This document shows positions 53,053 through 61,291 of a stretch of 61,291 bases of DNA, piece after piece. The DNA lies in assembly GCA_025355505.1 (NCBI GenBank), contig JANXZM010000005.1, positions 1-61,291 on the forward strand. Reading direction: 5' to 3'. The first letter of the stretch is position 1. Each line of letters starts with the position of its first letter. Below the pieces are notes generated by a model. That model did not search any database. It was not told where the DNA came from and worked only from the letters and a program-made list of their open reading frames with translations. The DNA is from Acidobacteriaceae bacterium (GTDB lineage: Bacteria > Acidobacteriota > Terriglobia > Terriglobales > Acidobacteriaceae). A program made the translations under genes and the position numbers.

Positions 53053-54114
53053 TCAACGGGTGCCGTTAATCGTTGTCTTGAAATCCGCCGAGTGCTCGCG
53101 GATGAAAGCGCAAAGGTCTTTCACGTTGTCCACGGGGGTTTCGGGAAGAATGCCGTGGCCGAGATTGAAGATGTGGCCGGGGCGTCCGCCAGCCTGGCGC
53201 AGAATTTCTTCCGCCCGCGATTTGAGTTCTTTCCAATCGGCGAAGAGGAGCACGGGATCGAGATTGCCCTGCACGGCGCCTTTGAGGCCGAGGCTCCGCC
53301 ATCCGGTGCCGAGCGGAATGCGCCAGTCGAGGCCAACGACTTCGGCTCCGGTTTCCTGCATCGAGGGGAGAAGAGTCGAGCTGTCGGTGCCGAAGTAGAT
53401 AACGGGTACGCCGGTCTTTTGCAGGCGTTTCACGAGGTCGGTCACATGCGGCAGAGCGTAGCGGCGATAATCTTCGACGCTCAGGCAGCCCACCCAGCTA
53501 TCGAAGATCTGGATGGTGTCGGCGCCGGCGCGCACTTGCTCGGCAGAATACTCGGCAGTCACCGCGACCAACTTCCGCATCAGCTCGTTCCACGCGGCAG
53601 GAGCGGAGTACATCATCTTCTTGGTGAAAAGATAGTTGCGCGAGCCTCCGCCTTCGATCATGTAGCTGGCAAGCGTGAAGGGAGCGCCGCAGAAGCCGAT
53701 GACGGGAAGCTTGTCGCCGAAGTGCTTGCACACCAGTTTCACCGCTTCAGAAACATAGCCGAGGTCGGCGGCGCGATCGGTGCGGAGGTGGGCAATGTCT
53801 TCGGGAGTGCGCACCGGCTTTTCGATCTTCGGACCCTCGCCGGGTGTGAAGTGAAAGGGCAGCCCCATGACTTCCAGGGGAAGAAGAAGGTCGGCGAAGA
53901 TGATGGCTGCATCGACTTTGAGGATCTCGGCCGCTTCGATGGTGACCTGGGCCGCGACTTCTGGCTTCTTGCAGATCTCGATCAGCGAATATTGTTTGCG
54001 GACGGCGCGGTACTCAGGCATGTAGCGTCCGGCCTGGCGCATGAACCAGACTGGAGTGCGTTCGGTGGGCTGAGCTTTGGCAGCGCGGACAAAGAGAGAG
54101 TTGGGGGCAGACAT
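53053..54114 (-). CDS. hemE: Uroporphyrinogen decarboxylase
   Basis: The 353-residue cytosolic enzyme converts uroporphyrinogen III to coproporphyrinogen III. It has the family signatures TPVWFMRQAGRYMPEYR near residue 20 and GFCGAPFTLASYMIEGGGS in the middle, plus GNLDPVLLF and NLGHGILPETPVDNV near the end. Length is normal. It is the first of three haem genes on this strand. Confidence 0.96.
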   Translation of the reverse strand: MSAPNSLFVRAAKAQPTERTPVWFMRQAGRYMPEYRAVRKQYSLIEICKKPEVAAQVTIEAAEILKVDAAIIFADLLLPLEVMGLPFHFTPGEGPKIEKPVRTPEDIAHLRTDRAADLGYVSEAVKLVCKHFGDKLPVIGFCGAPFTLASYMIEGGGSRNYLFTKKMMYSAPAAWNELMRKLVAVTAEYSAEQVRAGADTIQIFDSWVGCLSVEDYRRYALPHVTDLVKRLQKTGVPVIYFGTDSSTLLPSMQETGAEVVGLDWRIPLGTGWRSLGLKGAVQGNLDPVLLFADWKELKSRAEEILRQAGGRPGHIFNLGHGILPETPVDNVKDLCAFIREHSADFKTTINGTR

Positions 54115-54488
54115 GAAACTTCTAATTTAGCATTTTCGAGGGAAGTGTGGCCGGGTTGTGGAACCTATTCGCAGCTTAACAGCCTGTGGTGAAACTCCAG
54201 CGCCCAAAACCAGCGCCTAAAGGCGCCTTCATAACACGGCACTTACGGTATGCCTGAACACCTGAAGGCATACACCTGATACAAAACATACTTGCACCAC
54301 GGGCTGCTAACCACAAAAAGCACGAAGTCCCACGAAGGAAATTCCTGAAACCAAAATCCTTCGTGAAACTACGTGCCGTTGGTGGTTCAGTGGCTCTTTG
54401 TCTTCTGCCGGGAAACTGATCCGCCCCCCGAAGCGCGGTGATGCATTTTGCCGGGGCACTTTTTAAAAGCCTATAATGCGCCCTATCC
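54115..54488. other. Gap with family E repeat and a likely kinase-fragment promoter
   Basis: Apart from the element at 54176-54310, these 374 bases hold no gene. TTCGTGGGACTTCGTG-like sequence on the minus strand at about 54315-54370 is a short imperfect direct repeat. Confidence 0.4.
54176..54310. repeat. Family E structured element, copy 2 (135 bp, inverted relative to copy 1)
   Basis: The sequence is the near-exact reverse complement of 32655-32781, with an extra 8 bases (AACACCTG) in the GTATGCC hairpin. Its ends TTAACAGCCTGTGGTG and CACCACGGGCTGCTAA are imperfect 16-bp inverted repeats. Confidence 0.85.
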
Positions 54489-54664
54489 ATGCCGCTGACG
54501 AATGGCACGAAACTGGGTCCCTACGAGATTATCGCGCCGCTCACTCCAAAGGGATCGTTCATCGCGACATTAAGCCAGCTAGTATTTTTATGACCAAGCG
54601 CGGCCATGCCAAGATTCTGGATTTCGGGCTGGCGGCACCGCTAGCCCGAGCGATCCGCACGTCC
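54489..54664 (+). pseudogene. N-terminal relic of a Ser/Thr kinase gene with internal deletion
   Basis: ATG 54489 begins [18 protein letters not shown], the typical start of Acidobacterial Hanks-type kinases. It then jumps, with a frame change, to [20 protein letters not shown] and [13 protein letters not shown]. About 100 codons of the ATP-binding lobe are missing, and the ANIFV-type motif has become ASIFM. No intact kinase can be made. The fragment is on the opposite strand to the intact kinase that follows. Confidence 0.85.
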
Positions 54665-54733
54665 GAGACTGCCGAGGGTGGGGAGCATGAAAACGCGATA
54701 ATCTTCTCACGTGGGGACGGGCGCGGGTCGCGC

Positions 54734-57415
54734 TCACTTCAGCCCCTCAACCAGATACAAATCCGCCAGCATCCGGTGATATCCGAAAACACAAGTCTTT
54801 GCGTCAGGCGTCATCAGAATGGGACCGATCGTCTCGACACCGGCGGGGTCGGATGGCATGAGCTGTTTCCAAAGCGTGCGTTGACCGGTGTGAACATCGA
54901 GGCGATCGACCCTCGCCGGCAGTTCCCCCGGCTGATAAATGTACAGCGAGCCACCGTCGGTGCTAAACGTGAGCGGCTGTTCTCCAGGATTAAGGCCCGG
55001 AATGACGCGCGGCTCGCCACCCGCCACCGGATAGAGATATCCCTTCTGGTCAGGACCGATTCCAGCCACCATCTCAGAATCGGGGGAAATCACAAACGCC
55101 GTACCGTTCACACCTTCCGGCGTGATCGGCGAATTCTTGCCCGACGCCGGGTCATACACGTATAAACGCACTCCCTTGCCGGGCTCATTCCCCGCGAACA
55201 GGATGCGCTTCCCGTCAAGAAACCAGCGCGCCCATGCGTGATTGATATTGTCCTTTGTCAGTTCCCTCGCTTCGCCAGCGCCCGTAGTCAGCAGCCTGAG
55301 CTGCGAGGGCGAGCCCTGCGTCTGCGCGATCACGGATTTTCCGTCCGGAGACAAAGACACCGCGCCACCTTCGCCGAGTAGCACCGCGGGCGAGCCGTCG
55401 GTCTTGCGGATGTACACCGCGTAGGACAACCCCCCTGACTTCGAGTAGTCCAAAGATCCGCCCCCACCCTCCTCATCGAACAGCAGAGTTTTGCCGTCTC
55501 CTGAGATATCCGCGGGATAGGTGTAATCGAGCCAGGAAAGATCGTGCTGTTTGGCATCGTCGGCGGTCATGCCGATCAATTCGCGCCGCCAACTGGCACG
55601 CATCAACAGCACCCGGCCATCTTTGAATATGTCGAAGATCATCACGGCGCCGGGCAGTCGCAACACCATGCGTTCCTTGCCGTCCAATGTAATCGCGTAG
55701 AGTGTCCGATCCACGCCTGACTTGCTGGCCGTAAACCAAACCTCCTGGCTGTTTGGAGACCAGGCTACCCCCTGAATTGTGAACCATTCGCCAGACAGGG
55801 TTTTCTTGTGGCCGGCCAGATCCACGACCGCGAGCGAACCGCTGTCGTCACCCTGCACCGGGTGATCGACGAATGCGATCAGGTCTCCTTTGGGCGAAAC
55901 CCTCGGGTGGCCAATCCACCCGCCAGTCTCGTACAACGACTTTCCGATCGGGTATTCCAGGCGATTGCGGCCGCCGAAATCACGCACGACGGCGAGGGCA
56001 GTGCCGTCCGCCGACCAGTCCGCCCACTGCACGTGCTCCAGCACTTCGCGCGGCGCGCCACCAACCAGCGGCGCTCGCGCCAGCGTGCCCATGTTCACCC
56101 AGGTGCCAATCGCTTTGCTGTTCAGCAGGACAGCCATTTCCGACGCTGAAGATACAGACACAAGTTGCGTCCGGCTGAGCCCCATTGAGCGCGCCTCGGG
56201 AGCTTCGGGACGCGCCGTAAACACGTCCACCGGACTGCCTTGCCAGGCGGCGCTGTAAAGAATTGTCTGCCCATCCGGAGCGAAGCGCGCCGAGCGAATG
56301 CTGCCTCGCCGGAAAGTGAGTTGCCTGTAGGTAGGCGGCGCCACGGGCCCGGGGGTGAACAACAGTTTCCCCCCATAGAGACCCGCAGCCAGCGCCAGCA
56401 ATGTGCAGACCGCGAAAGCCAGACGAGGCAGCGCGGGCTTGCTGCGCTGGGCAGCCACGGATGATGATGACGACAATGACGATGATGATGAGGCCAGCGT
56501 TGCCGCCGGCTGAACCTGGCTGGGTTCCGCCAGCACCGATGTCCGCGAAGAATCAATCGAGCGCTTTAGCCGCTTCAAATCGGCGCGTATTTCGCCCGCA
56601 GTCTGGCTGCGCAGATCACGATCTTTCTCCAAAGCCTTACTGATCGTTTCTTCCAGCTTCACTGGAAGCTCGGGCCTCAGCCGCGTGGCCGTGGTCGGCG
56701 TTCGGTTGAGAATCGCTTCCGTGATGACCGCCGAAGTCTCGCCGCGAAACGGCACCACCCCAGTCGCCATTTCGTAAAGCGTAACTCCAAACGAGAACAG
56801 ATCGGTGCGCCCGTCCAGTTCCTTCCCGCGTAACTGCTCCGGGGACATGTACGCGACCGTGCCCACCGCGGTTCCCGGGCTGGTCAGATCCAGGTTGCCA
56901 ACGTCCCCACGGGTTTGCGACTCCTCGAGCTCGGACTTGCTGGGGCGGGCGATCTTGGCCAGTCCAAAATCGAGGACCTTAGCATGGCCGCGGTCGGTAA
57001 CAAAAATGTTAGCCGGCTTGATGTCGCGATGCACGATGCCCTTGCTGTGCGCGGCCTCGAGCGCGTCGGCCACTTCAATACCCAGACCCAGCAGAGTGTC
57101 CAAATCCATCGGCTTGCCCTGGATCAAGTGTTTCAGCGTCTGCCCACTCAGGCACTCCATGACGATGAACAATTGTCCTTCGTGCTGCCCAATCTCGTGA
57201 ATGGTGCAAATGTTCGGATGGTTGAGCGACGACGACGCGCGCGCCTCTCGACGGAAACGTTCCAAGGCTTGCGGATCCCGCGAAGCTTCTTCAGGAAGAA
57301 ACTTCAGAGCGACAAAGCGCCCCAACGCAGTGTCCTCCGCCTTGTAGACGACTCCCATTCCGCCGCCACCAAGCATTTCCACGATGTGGTAATGGGAAAC
57401 TGTTTTTCCGATCAT
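54734..57415 (-). CDS. Membrane Ser/Thr protein kinase with TolB/PD40 beta-propeller tail
   Basis: The 893-residue protein has a Hanks-type kinase domain at about residues 8-270: [13 protein letters not shown] (P-loop), VALKFLPEE (Lys), [20 protein letters not shown] (catalytic loop) and DFGLAKIA. A Ser-rich linker of GAT-type codons ([12 protein letters not shown]) and a single span near 335-355 ([20 protein letters not shown]) follow. The C-terminal 500 residues are propeller repeats ([23 protein letters not shown]) and should be extracytoplasmic. Ligand sensing by the propeller is inferred from the architecture. All catalytic residues are present. Confidence 0.93.
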   Translation of the reverse strand: MIGKTVSHYHIVEMLGGGGMGVVYKAEDTALGRFVALKFLPEEASRDPQALERFRREARASSSLNHPNICTIHEIGQHEGQLFIVMECLSGQTLKHLIQGKPMDLDTLLGLGIEVADALEAAHSKGIVHRDIKPANIFVTDRGHAKVLDFGLAKIARPSKSELEESQTRGDVGNLDLTSPGTAVGTVAYMSPEQLRGKELDGRTDLFSFGVTLYEMATGVVPFRGETSAVITEAILNRTPTTATRLRPELPVKLEETISKALEKDRDLRSQTAGEIRADLKRLKRSIDSSRTSVLAEPSQVQPAATLASSSSSLSSSSSVAAQRSKPALPRLAFAVCTLLALAAGLYGGKLLFTPGPVAPPTYRQLTFRRGSIRSARFAPDGQTILYSAAWQGSPVDVFTARPEAPEARSMGLSRTQLVSVSSASEMAVLLNSKAIGTWVNMGTLARAPLVGGAPREVLEHVQWADWSADGTALAVVRDFGGRNRLEYPIGKSLYETGGWIGHPRVSPKGDLIAFVDHPVQGDDSGSLAVVDLAGHKKTLSGEWFTIQGVAWSPNSQEVWFTASKSGVDRTLYAITLDGKERMVLRLPGAVMIFDIFKDGRVLLMRASWRRELIGMTADDAKQHDLSWLDYTYPADISGDGKTLLFDEEGGGGSLDYSKSGGLSYAVYIRKTDGSPAVLLGEGGAVSLSPDGKSVIAQTQGSPSQLRLLTTGAGEARELTKDNINHAWARWFLDGKRILFAGNEPGKGVRLYVYDPASGKNSPITPEGVNGTAFVISPDSEMVAGIGPDQKGYLYPVAGGEPRVIPGLNPGEQPLTFSTDGGSLYIYQPGELPARVDRLDVHTGQRTLWKQLMPSDPAGVETIGPILMTPDAKTCVFGYHRMLADLYLVEGLK

Positions 57416-57510
57416 TAGTTTGGTCTGTCCTCAGGGTTTCAGGTGAACCCAAGCGCCCCATCTTAGGGGGAAGTTGGTGGTGCCGTCAATCGGGGATCTT
57501 CGAAAGTACT

Positions 57511-58083
57511 CCACCCCAGCTCGTGGTCTATCCCACCGGGGCCGGCGAGACACAGCAGCTCAAGCGAGGCGAGATCGAGAACTACGTGGCCGCTCAGTGG
57601 TTCCGGGATGGCAAGAGCGTGCTCATCTGCGGCAACGAGCCCGGAAAGGGTACACGTTTTTACGTGCAGGATACCGGCGGGGGCGCGGCGCGGCCAGTGA
57701 CTCCGGAAGGCACCCGCGACGGGTGGCTCTCCGCGGGCGGGAGGTTCGTTCTGGCGCGCGGACCCGAGGGGAAATACTCCGTCTACCCGATCGCTGGTGG
57801 AGAGCCGCGGCCCGTGCCTGGGCTTTCGGAGACGGACGACCTTGCCCAGTGGAGCGCGGACGGGCGGGCGGCGCTGGTCTATCGCCGCGCCGAGATTCCC
57901 TGCCATATCGAGCGCGTCGACCTCGCGACCGGACACCGGACGCTCTTCAAGGAATTCGCGCCGGCTGACCGCACAGGACTCCTGTCCATGCGAGAGATGT
58001 TTGTCACCGACGACCTGCGGTCCTACGCATACACGGCCTACTACCAGGTGTCGAGCCTGTTCGTATCGGAGGGCAGGCAATGA
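57511..58083 (+). pseudogene. C-terminal relic of a kinase/propeller gene
   Basis: The plus-strand frame encodes about 190 residues with VVYPTGAGETQQLKRGE, GNEPGKGTRFYVQD, TPEGT, YPIAGGEPRPVPGL and WSADGRAALVY. It aligns well with the last 190 residues of the intact kinase at 54734 ([28 protein letters not shown]). No start region, kinase domain or membrane span is present. GTG 57523 is possible but probably only the edge of a truncation. Confidence 0.82.
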
Positions 58084-58267
58084 CGGGAGCATCCAGGGTC
58101 CGACGCCACCTAGCGCCGGCAAATCTTCCACAATAAGAGAAGGTCAGGTTTACCCGTCATCCGGGAAAAATTCCAAAAGGCGTCGATCATCGCGCGCGAC
58201 GGTTATTTTTTTGTGCGGTTGGGCGAGCCGTCAAGCATCGTTTGCTTTCAAGGATTGAGCGCCGGAA

Positions 58268-61222
58268 TTACTGCAGCTTCGCGTACTCTGTCCTGGCTTC
58301 CTTCAGGATCGGAATATCTGGGTCGGCATTTTTCCACTGGGTGAAAAAGTCCTGGTAGGCCGTGCGAGCTTTGGCGGGTTCGCCCGAAAGAACAAAGCCT
58401 CGGGCAAGGCCGAGCCGCGCCAGGGACACGTGGGGCGAGGCACCAAAACCGGACTTGTGATCGAGAATCTTCTGGAACTCGGCCACCGCCTGCGGTCCCT
58501 GTTTGGCCTGGAGATAGGCTAGACCGCGCAGGTAGACCGGGATGCCAGCCGCGATGTAGCCGAACTGATAGACCTCAGTGGGGCGCAATCGTTCGATAAC
58601 TTTGGCGCTATTTCCTCGTTGCAATTCGACCCGGGCCCGAATTTGAGGAATTGCCAGCTTTTGGACCAGGGTATTCAGAGGATAGTTCTTGTCGAGTTCC
58701 AAAGCGACGGCCTCGGCCTTGGCCGCTTCGCCGCAAGTGGCAAAAACAAATCCAGCAAAGACGGCTGCGTCCCGCGCTTTGCCGGTTGGGATGGTCGCGG
58801 CGTTTTGCCGGGCCTGTTCACAGACACCGAAATCAGCCTGAATTAAGGAGAGTTGGCCCAGATCGGACCACTCGACCTCCTGCAGGTTCTGGTTTTTTTC
58901 CATTTCCCGCGCCTGTTGCGTCAACTCGCTCGACAATCGCAGTTTCCCTTCGCTTTGCAGAGCGCGCACCTGCAGTTGGAGAAAGGTGAATTCGCCAGGC
59001 CTACCCTTGGCCCAGGCCAAAAGGCGCTGCGCCTCATCCGGCTTCTCGAAGGCGAGCGCAAGCCACAAGGACGTCCAGTGAGTACCTTCTGAATTTGGGA
59101 ACTGCTTGAGGGCCTGGTCCATCGTCTGCCGGGCCTCGTCGGGCCGACCCAACCCGGCATAGGCGCTGGCCAGATTCTCGTACGCGCTGGCCGAGTTTGG
59201 ATCCGCAAGGCGGCTGTGGCGCGCAGCTTCCGCAGCTTTTTCAAACTCGCCGATCTGCCCGTATTCAACCCCGAGGTTGTTCCCAGGGACAGAGTCGGAG
59301 GGATAGGTACGTGCATAAAGCTCCAGAGTCTCGATCTCTTTGTCGAGTTCACCGGTCACGGACTGGTAGTAATGCTCCGTGATGTAGAGCTTTTCCCTTT
59401 CGCTGACGCGGTCCTTCAGTTCGTAGGCCTTGCGGGTGTACTCTTTCGCCGGTTCGGATTCGCCGGCGTTGGAGTAAACCGTGCCCATGCGGGCGTAGAC
59501 CCAGGCGAAGTTCGGGTCGAGTTCGACGGCCCGGCGATAGAAGGGCAACGACGCCATTTCGCGGCCGCGCTCGAATTCCGCATTCCCCAGGGCAAAGGCC
59601 TTCAGCGCATCGAGCGATGCGGTTGTGACCTGCTCGATGGGCACATCAAATTTTTGGACGGAGGCCAGCGATTCGCCGAGCGTGCCGCGCAATTTCGAGA
59701 CGGCGCTGCCGAGCGCGGCGAGCACTTGCTCTTTGCTGGAGGCCTCCGCCTGCTGCTGCGCGAGGGAGTCACCGCTCTGGCAGTTGACGGCGCTCAAGGT
59801 GAGGATGTACTGCGTGCCGAGGCTGGCGATGGATCCGGAAAGCATTGCTTTGCTGCCTACGCGCAGGCACAAATCACGCGCCAGGTCGGAGGTGAGACGC
59901 TCGTCGGGGGAGCGGCCCATGAAGGTGAGTGTGGTCTGGATTCGTGCCGGGGGCACCACGCGCAAGAAGGGAGATTGGTCGAGGTCCACGGCAAGCGCTT
60001 GCTTCAAGGTGCCGTCGAACACCGGGTCGCCGGTGGTGTTGGCGAAGTCGGCGAGCACAACCGTGTCCTTCTCGGTGAGCTTGGCGGCGTGGGCTGAGCG
60101 AAAGTACAGACCGGCAGCAAGCAATACGGTGAGCAGCCCGGCGGCGGGAACCGAAACCTTCCAGAGCGATCGGCGGGGCGCAAGGGCAGCGCTGGTACCC
60201 GCAGCCGAAACGGGCGATCCTGCAGCGGCAGCAGCAATGGGAGCAGAGGCCTGACCGGAGACCGGAGCGGATGAGGGAGAAGACGCCTGGGAAATCGGTC
60301 CCGACGCAACCTCAACTTTCCCGGAACTGGCCGCCGCGACGCGTCCGGAGTCGCTGTCGCGCTTCAACCGCTGCATTTCGGCTCGCATCTCGGAAGCATG
60401 CTGATAGCGGAGGTTGCGATCTTTTTCGAGAGCCCGGTTGATGATGCGTTCCAGTTCCGCGGGCACATCGGGATTCAACCGCACCACGGAGGTGGGCGCG
60501 GTGTCGAGAATGGCTTTGAAGATAACCGCCGAGCTTTCGCCGCGGAACGGCAGCGTGCCTGTTGCCATCTCGTACAGCACGGCGCCGAAGGAGAACAGAT
60601 CGCTGCGCGCATCCAGTTCTTTCGCACGCGCCTGTTCCGGCGACATATACGCGACGGTGCCGAGCGCCGAGCCGGGGCTGGTGAGATGTTGTTCGTCGAT
60701 CGCGACCGTCATCGTATTCGCCGAAACATTCTGGTTCGAGAAACTGCCCGCGGGCGCGACCTTGGCCAGCCCAAAATCCAGAATCTTGGCGTGCCCGCGT
60801 TCGGTAACAAAAATGTTGGCAGGCTTGATGTCGCGATGAACGATCCCCTTGGAGTGGGCAGCGTCCAGCGCATCGGCAATCTCGATTCCGAACGACAACA
60901 GGGTTTCAGTTTCCAGCGGACGCCCCGCGATACGGTGCTTGAGCGTCAGGCCGTCTAGAAACTCCATGGCGATGAAGCGTTGGCCTTCGTGCTCACCGAT
61001 TTCGTAGATGGTGCAAATATTGGGGTGATTCAGGGCGGAAGCAGCGCGAGCCTCGCGGCGGAATCGTTCCAGCGCCTGCGGGTCTCGCGCGACATCCTCG
61101 GGAAGGAATTTGAGCGCCACAAATCGGCCAAGCGAGGTGTCCTCGGCCTTGTAGACCACACCCATCCCACCACCACCCAACTTCTCGACGATCCGGTAGT
61201 GCGAGACGGTTTGACCAATCAT
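58268..61222 (-). CDS. Membrane Ser/Thr protein kinase with TolB-like and TPR domains
   Basis: The 984-residue protein has a complete Hanks-type kinase domain ([51 protein letters not shown]). A Ser/Ala/Pro-rich linker and one membrane span near 345-368 ([19 protein letters not shown]) follow. A domain resembling TolB amino-terminal modules comes next ([19 protein letters not shown]), then about ten TPR-like repeats to the end ([40 protein letters not shown]). The N-terminal 60 residues are almost identical to the kinase at 54734. Targets are unknown. Confidence 0.94.
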   Translation of the reverse strand: MIGQTVSHYRIVEKLGGGGMGVVYKAEDTSLGRFVALKFLPEDVARDPQALERFRREARAASALNHPNICTIYEIGEHEGQRFIAMEFLDGLTLKHRIAGRPLETETLLSFGIEIADALDAAHSKGIVHRDIKPANIFVTERGHAKILDFGLAKVAPAGSFSNQNVSANTMTVAIDEQHLTSPGSALGTVAYMSPEQARAKELDARSDLFSFGAVLYEMATGTLPFRGESSAVIFKAILDTAPTSVVRLNPDVPAELERIINRALEKDRNLRYQHASEMRAEMQRLKRDSDSGRVAAASSGKVEVASGPISQASSPSSAPVSGQASAPIAAAAAGSPVSAAGTSAALAPRRSLWKVSVPAAGLLTVLLAAGLYFRSAHAAKLTEKDTVVLADFANTTGDPVFDGTLKQALAVDLDQSPFLRVVPPARIQTTLTFMGRSPDERLTSDLARDLCLRVGSKAMLSGSIASLGTQYILTLSAVNCQSGDSLAQQQAEASSKEQVLAALGSAVSKLRGTLGESLASVQKFDVPIEQVTTASLDALKAFALGNAEFERGREMASLPFYRRAVELDPNFAWVYARMGTVYSNAGESEPAKEYTRKAYELKDRVSEREKLYITEHYYQSVTGELDKEIETLELYARTYPSDSVPGNNLGVEYGQIGEFEKAAEAARHSRLADPNSASAYENLASAYAGLGRPDEARQTMDQALKQFPNSEGTHWTSLWLALAFEKPDEAQRLLAWAKGRPGEFTFLQLQVRALQSEGKLRLSSELTQQAREMEKNQNLQEVEWSDLGQLSLIQADFGVCEQARQNAATIPTGKARDAAVFAGFVFATCGEAAKAEAVALELDKNYPLNTLVQKLAIPQIRARVELQRGNSAKVIERLRPTEVYQFGYIAAGIPVYLRGLAYLQAKQGPQAVAEFQKILDHKSGFGASPHVSLARLGLARGFVLSGEPAKARTAYQDFFTQWKNADPDIPILKEARTEYAKLQ

Positions 61223-61291
61223 TCGGGAGATCCCTGGCTTACGAGTCGCTTCATCTTACGGACGTGGCATCCGCTAGTCAACGAACGACGG

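Noticed and set aside
53008-54192. 394-residue plus-strand open frame
   Set aside because: Antisense to hemE over nearly its whole length, with no recognisable domain.
56461-56491. GATGAT/GACGAC trinucleotide-like tract
   Set aside because: It is inside the kinase gene and simply encodes the Ser-rich linker ([11 protein letters not shown]) on the minus strand.
1-61291. CRISPR arrays, tRNA and rRNA genes
   Set aside because: No regularly spaced direct repeats, tRNA TPsiC-like cloverleaf sequence or rRNA core sequence was recognised by eye. A tRNAscan or Infernal run would be decisive.

Overview
The window looks like a chromosomal stretch of an Acidobacteriota (Acidobacteriia/Terriglobia-like) genome. 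This is inferred from gene families, not from a marker gene: there is no rRNA, and I found no tRNA. The support is a generally high GC content, two large membrane Ser/Thr kinases with beta-propeller or TPR tails, secreted BNR-repeat and S9-peptidase proteins, an HspR-type regulator near dnaK/dnaJ, and many short palindromic intergenic repeats.

Layout. 0.2-5.9 kb: a secreted BNR-repeat protein (-) and a secreted S9 peptidase (+). 6.1-18.2 kb: an exopolysaccharide locus. On the minus strand it has rmlD, a membrane protein and a LuxR regulator with a degenerate receiver. On the plus strand is a tightly overlapping operon: outer-membrane export protein, Wzz-like protein, degenerate BY-kinase-like ATPase, sugar-phosphate transferase, O-antigen ligase/polymerase, a glycosyltransferase and a tandem double glycosyltransferase. 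No Wzx flippase is present. 18.3-26.6 kb: a PilZ-TonB fusion with a small coupled partner, polA, a histone-deacetylase-like hydrolase, a flavin reductase, ffh and a redoxin.

26.6-32.6 kb is an accessory island with visibly lower GC in places. It holds a cupin, a small secreted protein, a VapBC-type module, a UPF0175/DUF3368 module and a three-gene cassette (TIGR04255-like protein, HTH protein, unrecognised SHDCDL-motif protein). Five copies of one hairpin repeat lie between these genes. I consider the cassette the best candidate for an undescribed system.

33-39.7 kb: dnaK, a small protein, dnaJ, a frameshifted GxxExxY gene, an APC permease with a canonical terminator, and hspR; the dnaK promoter carries a HAIR-like operator. 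39.8-45.5 kb: a LysR regulator, leuA without its usual regulatory domain, leuB, a family 2 glycosyltransferase and a REC-HD-GYP protein. 45.6-49 kb: small and secreted proteins, a Do-like protease, a RAYT transposase relic between two REP-like hairpins, and a DMT transporter. 49.1-54.1 kb: an M20 amidohydrolase and the haem genes hemY, hemH and hemE (all -). 54.5-61.2 kb: two intact kinases on the minus strand; the first lies between N- and C-terminal fragments of a plus-strand kinase.

Mechanistic themes: surface polysaccharide synthesis; possible c-di-GMP signalling (HD-GYP enzyme, PilZ-TonB sensor); heat-shock control by HspR; and repeat families (labelled A-E below) likely maintained by transposases acting in trans.
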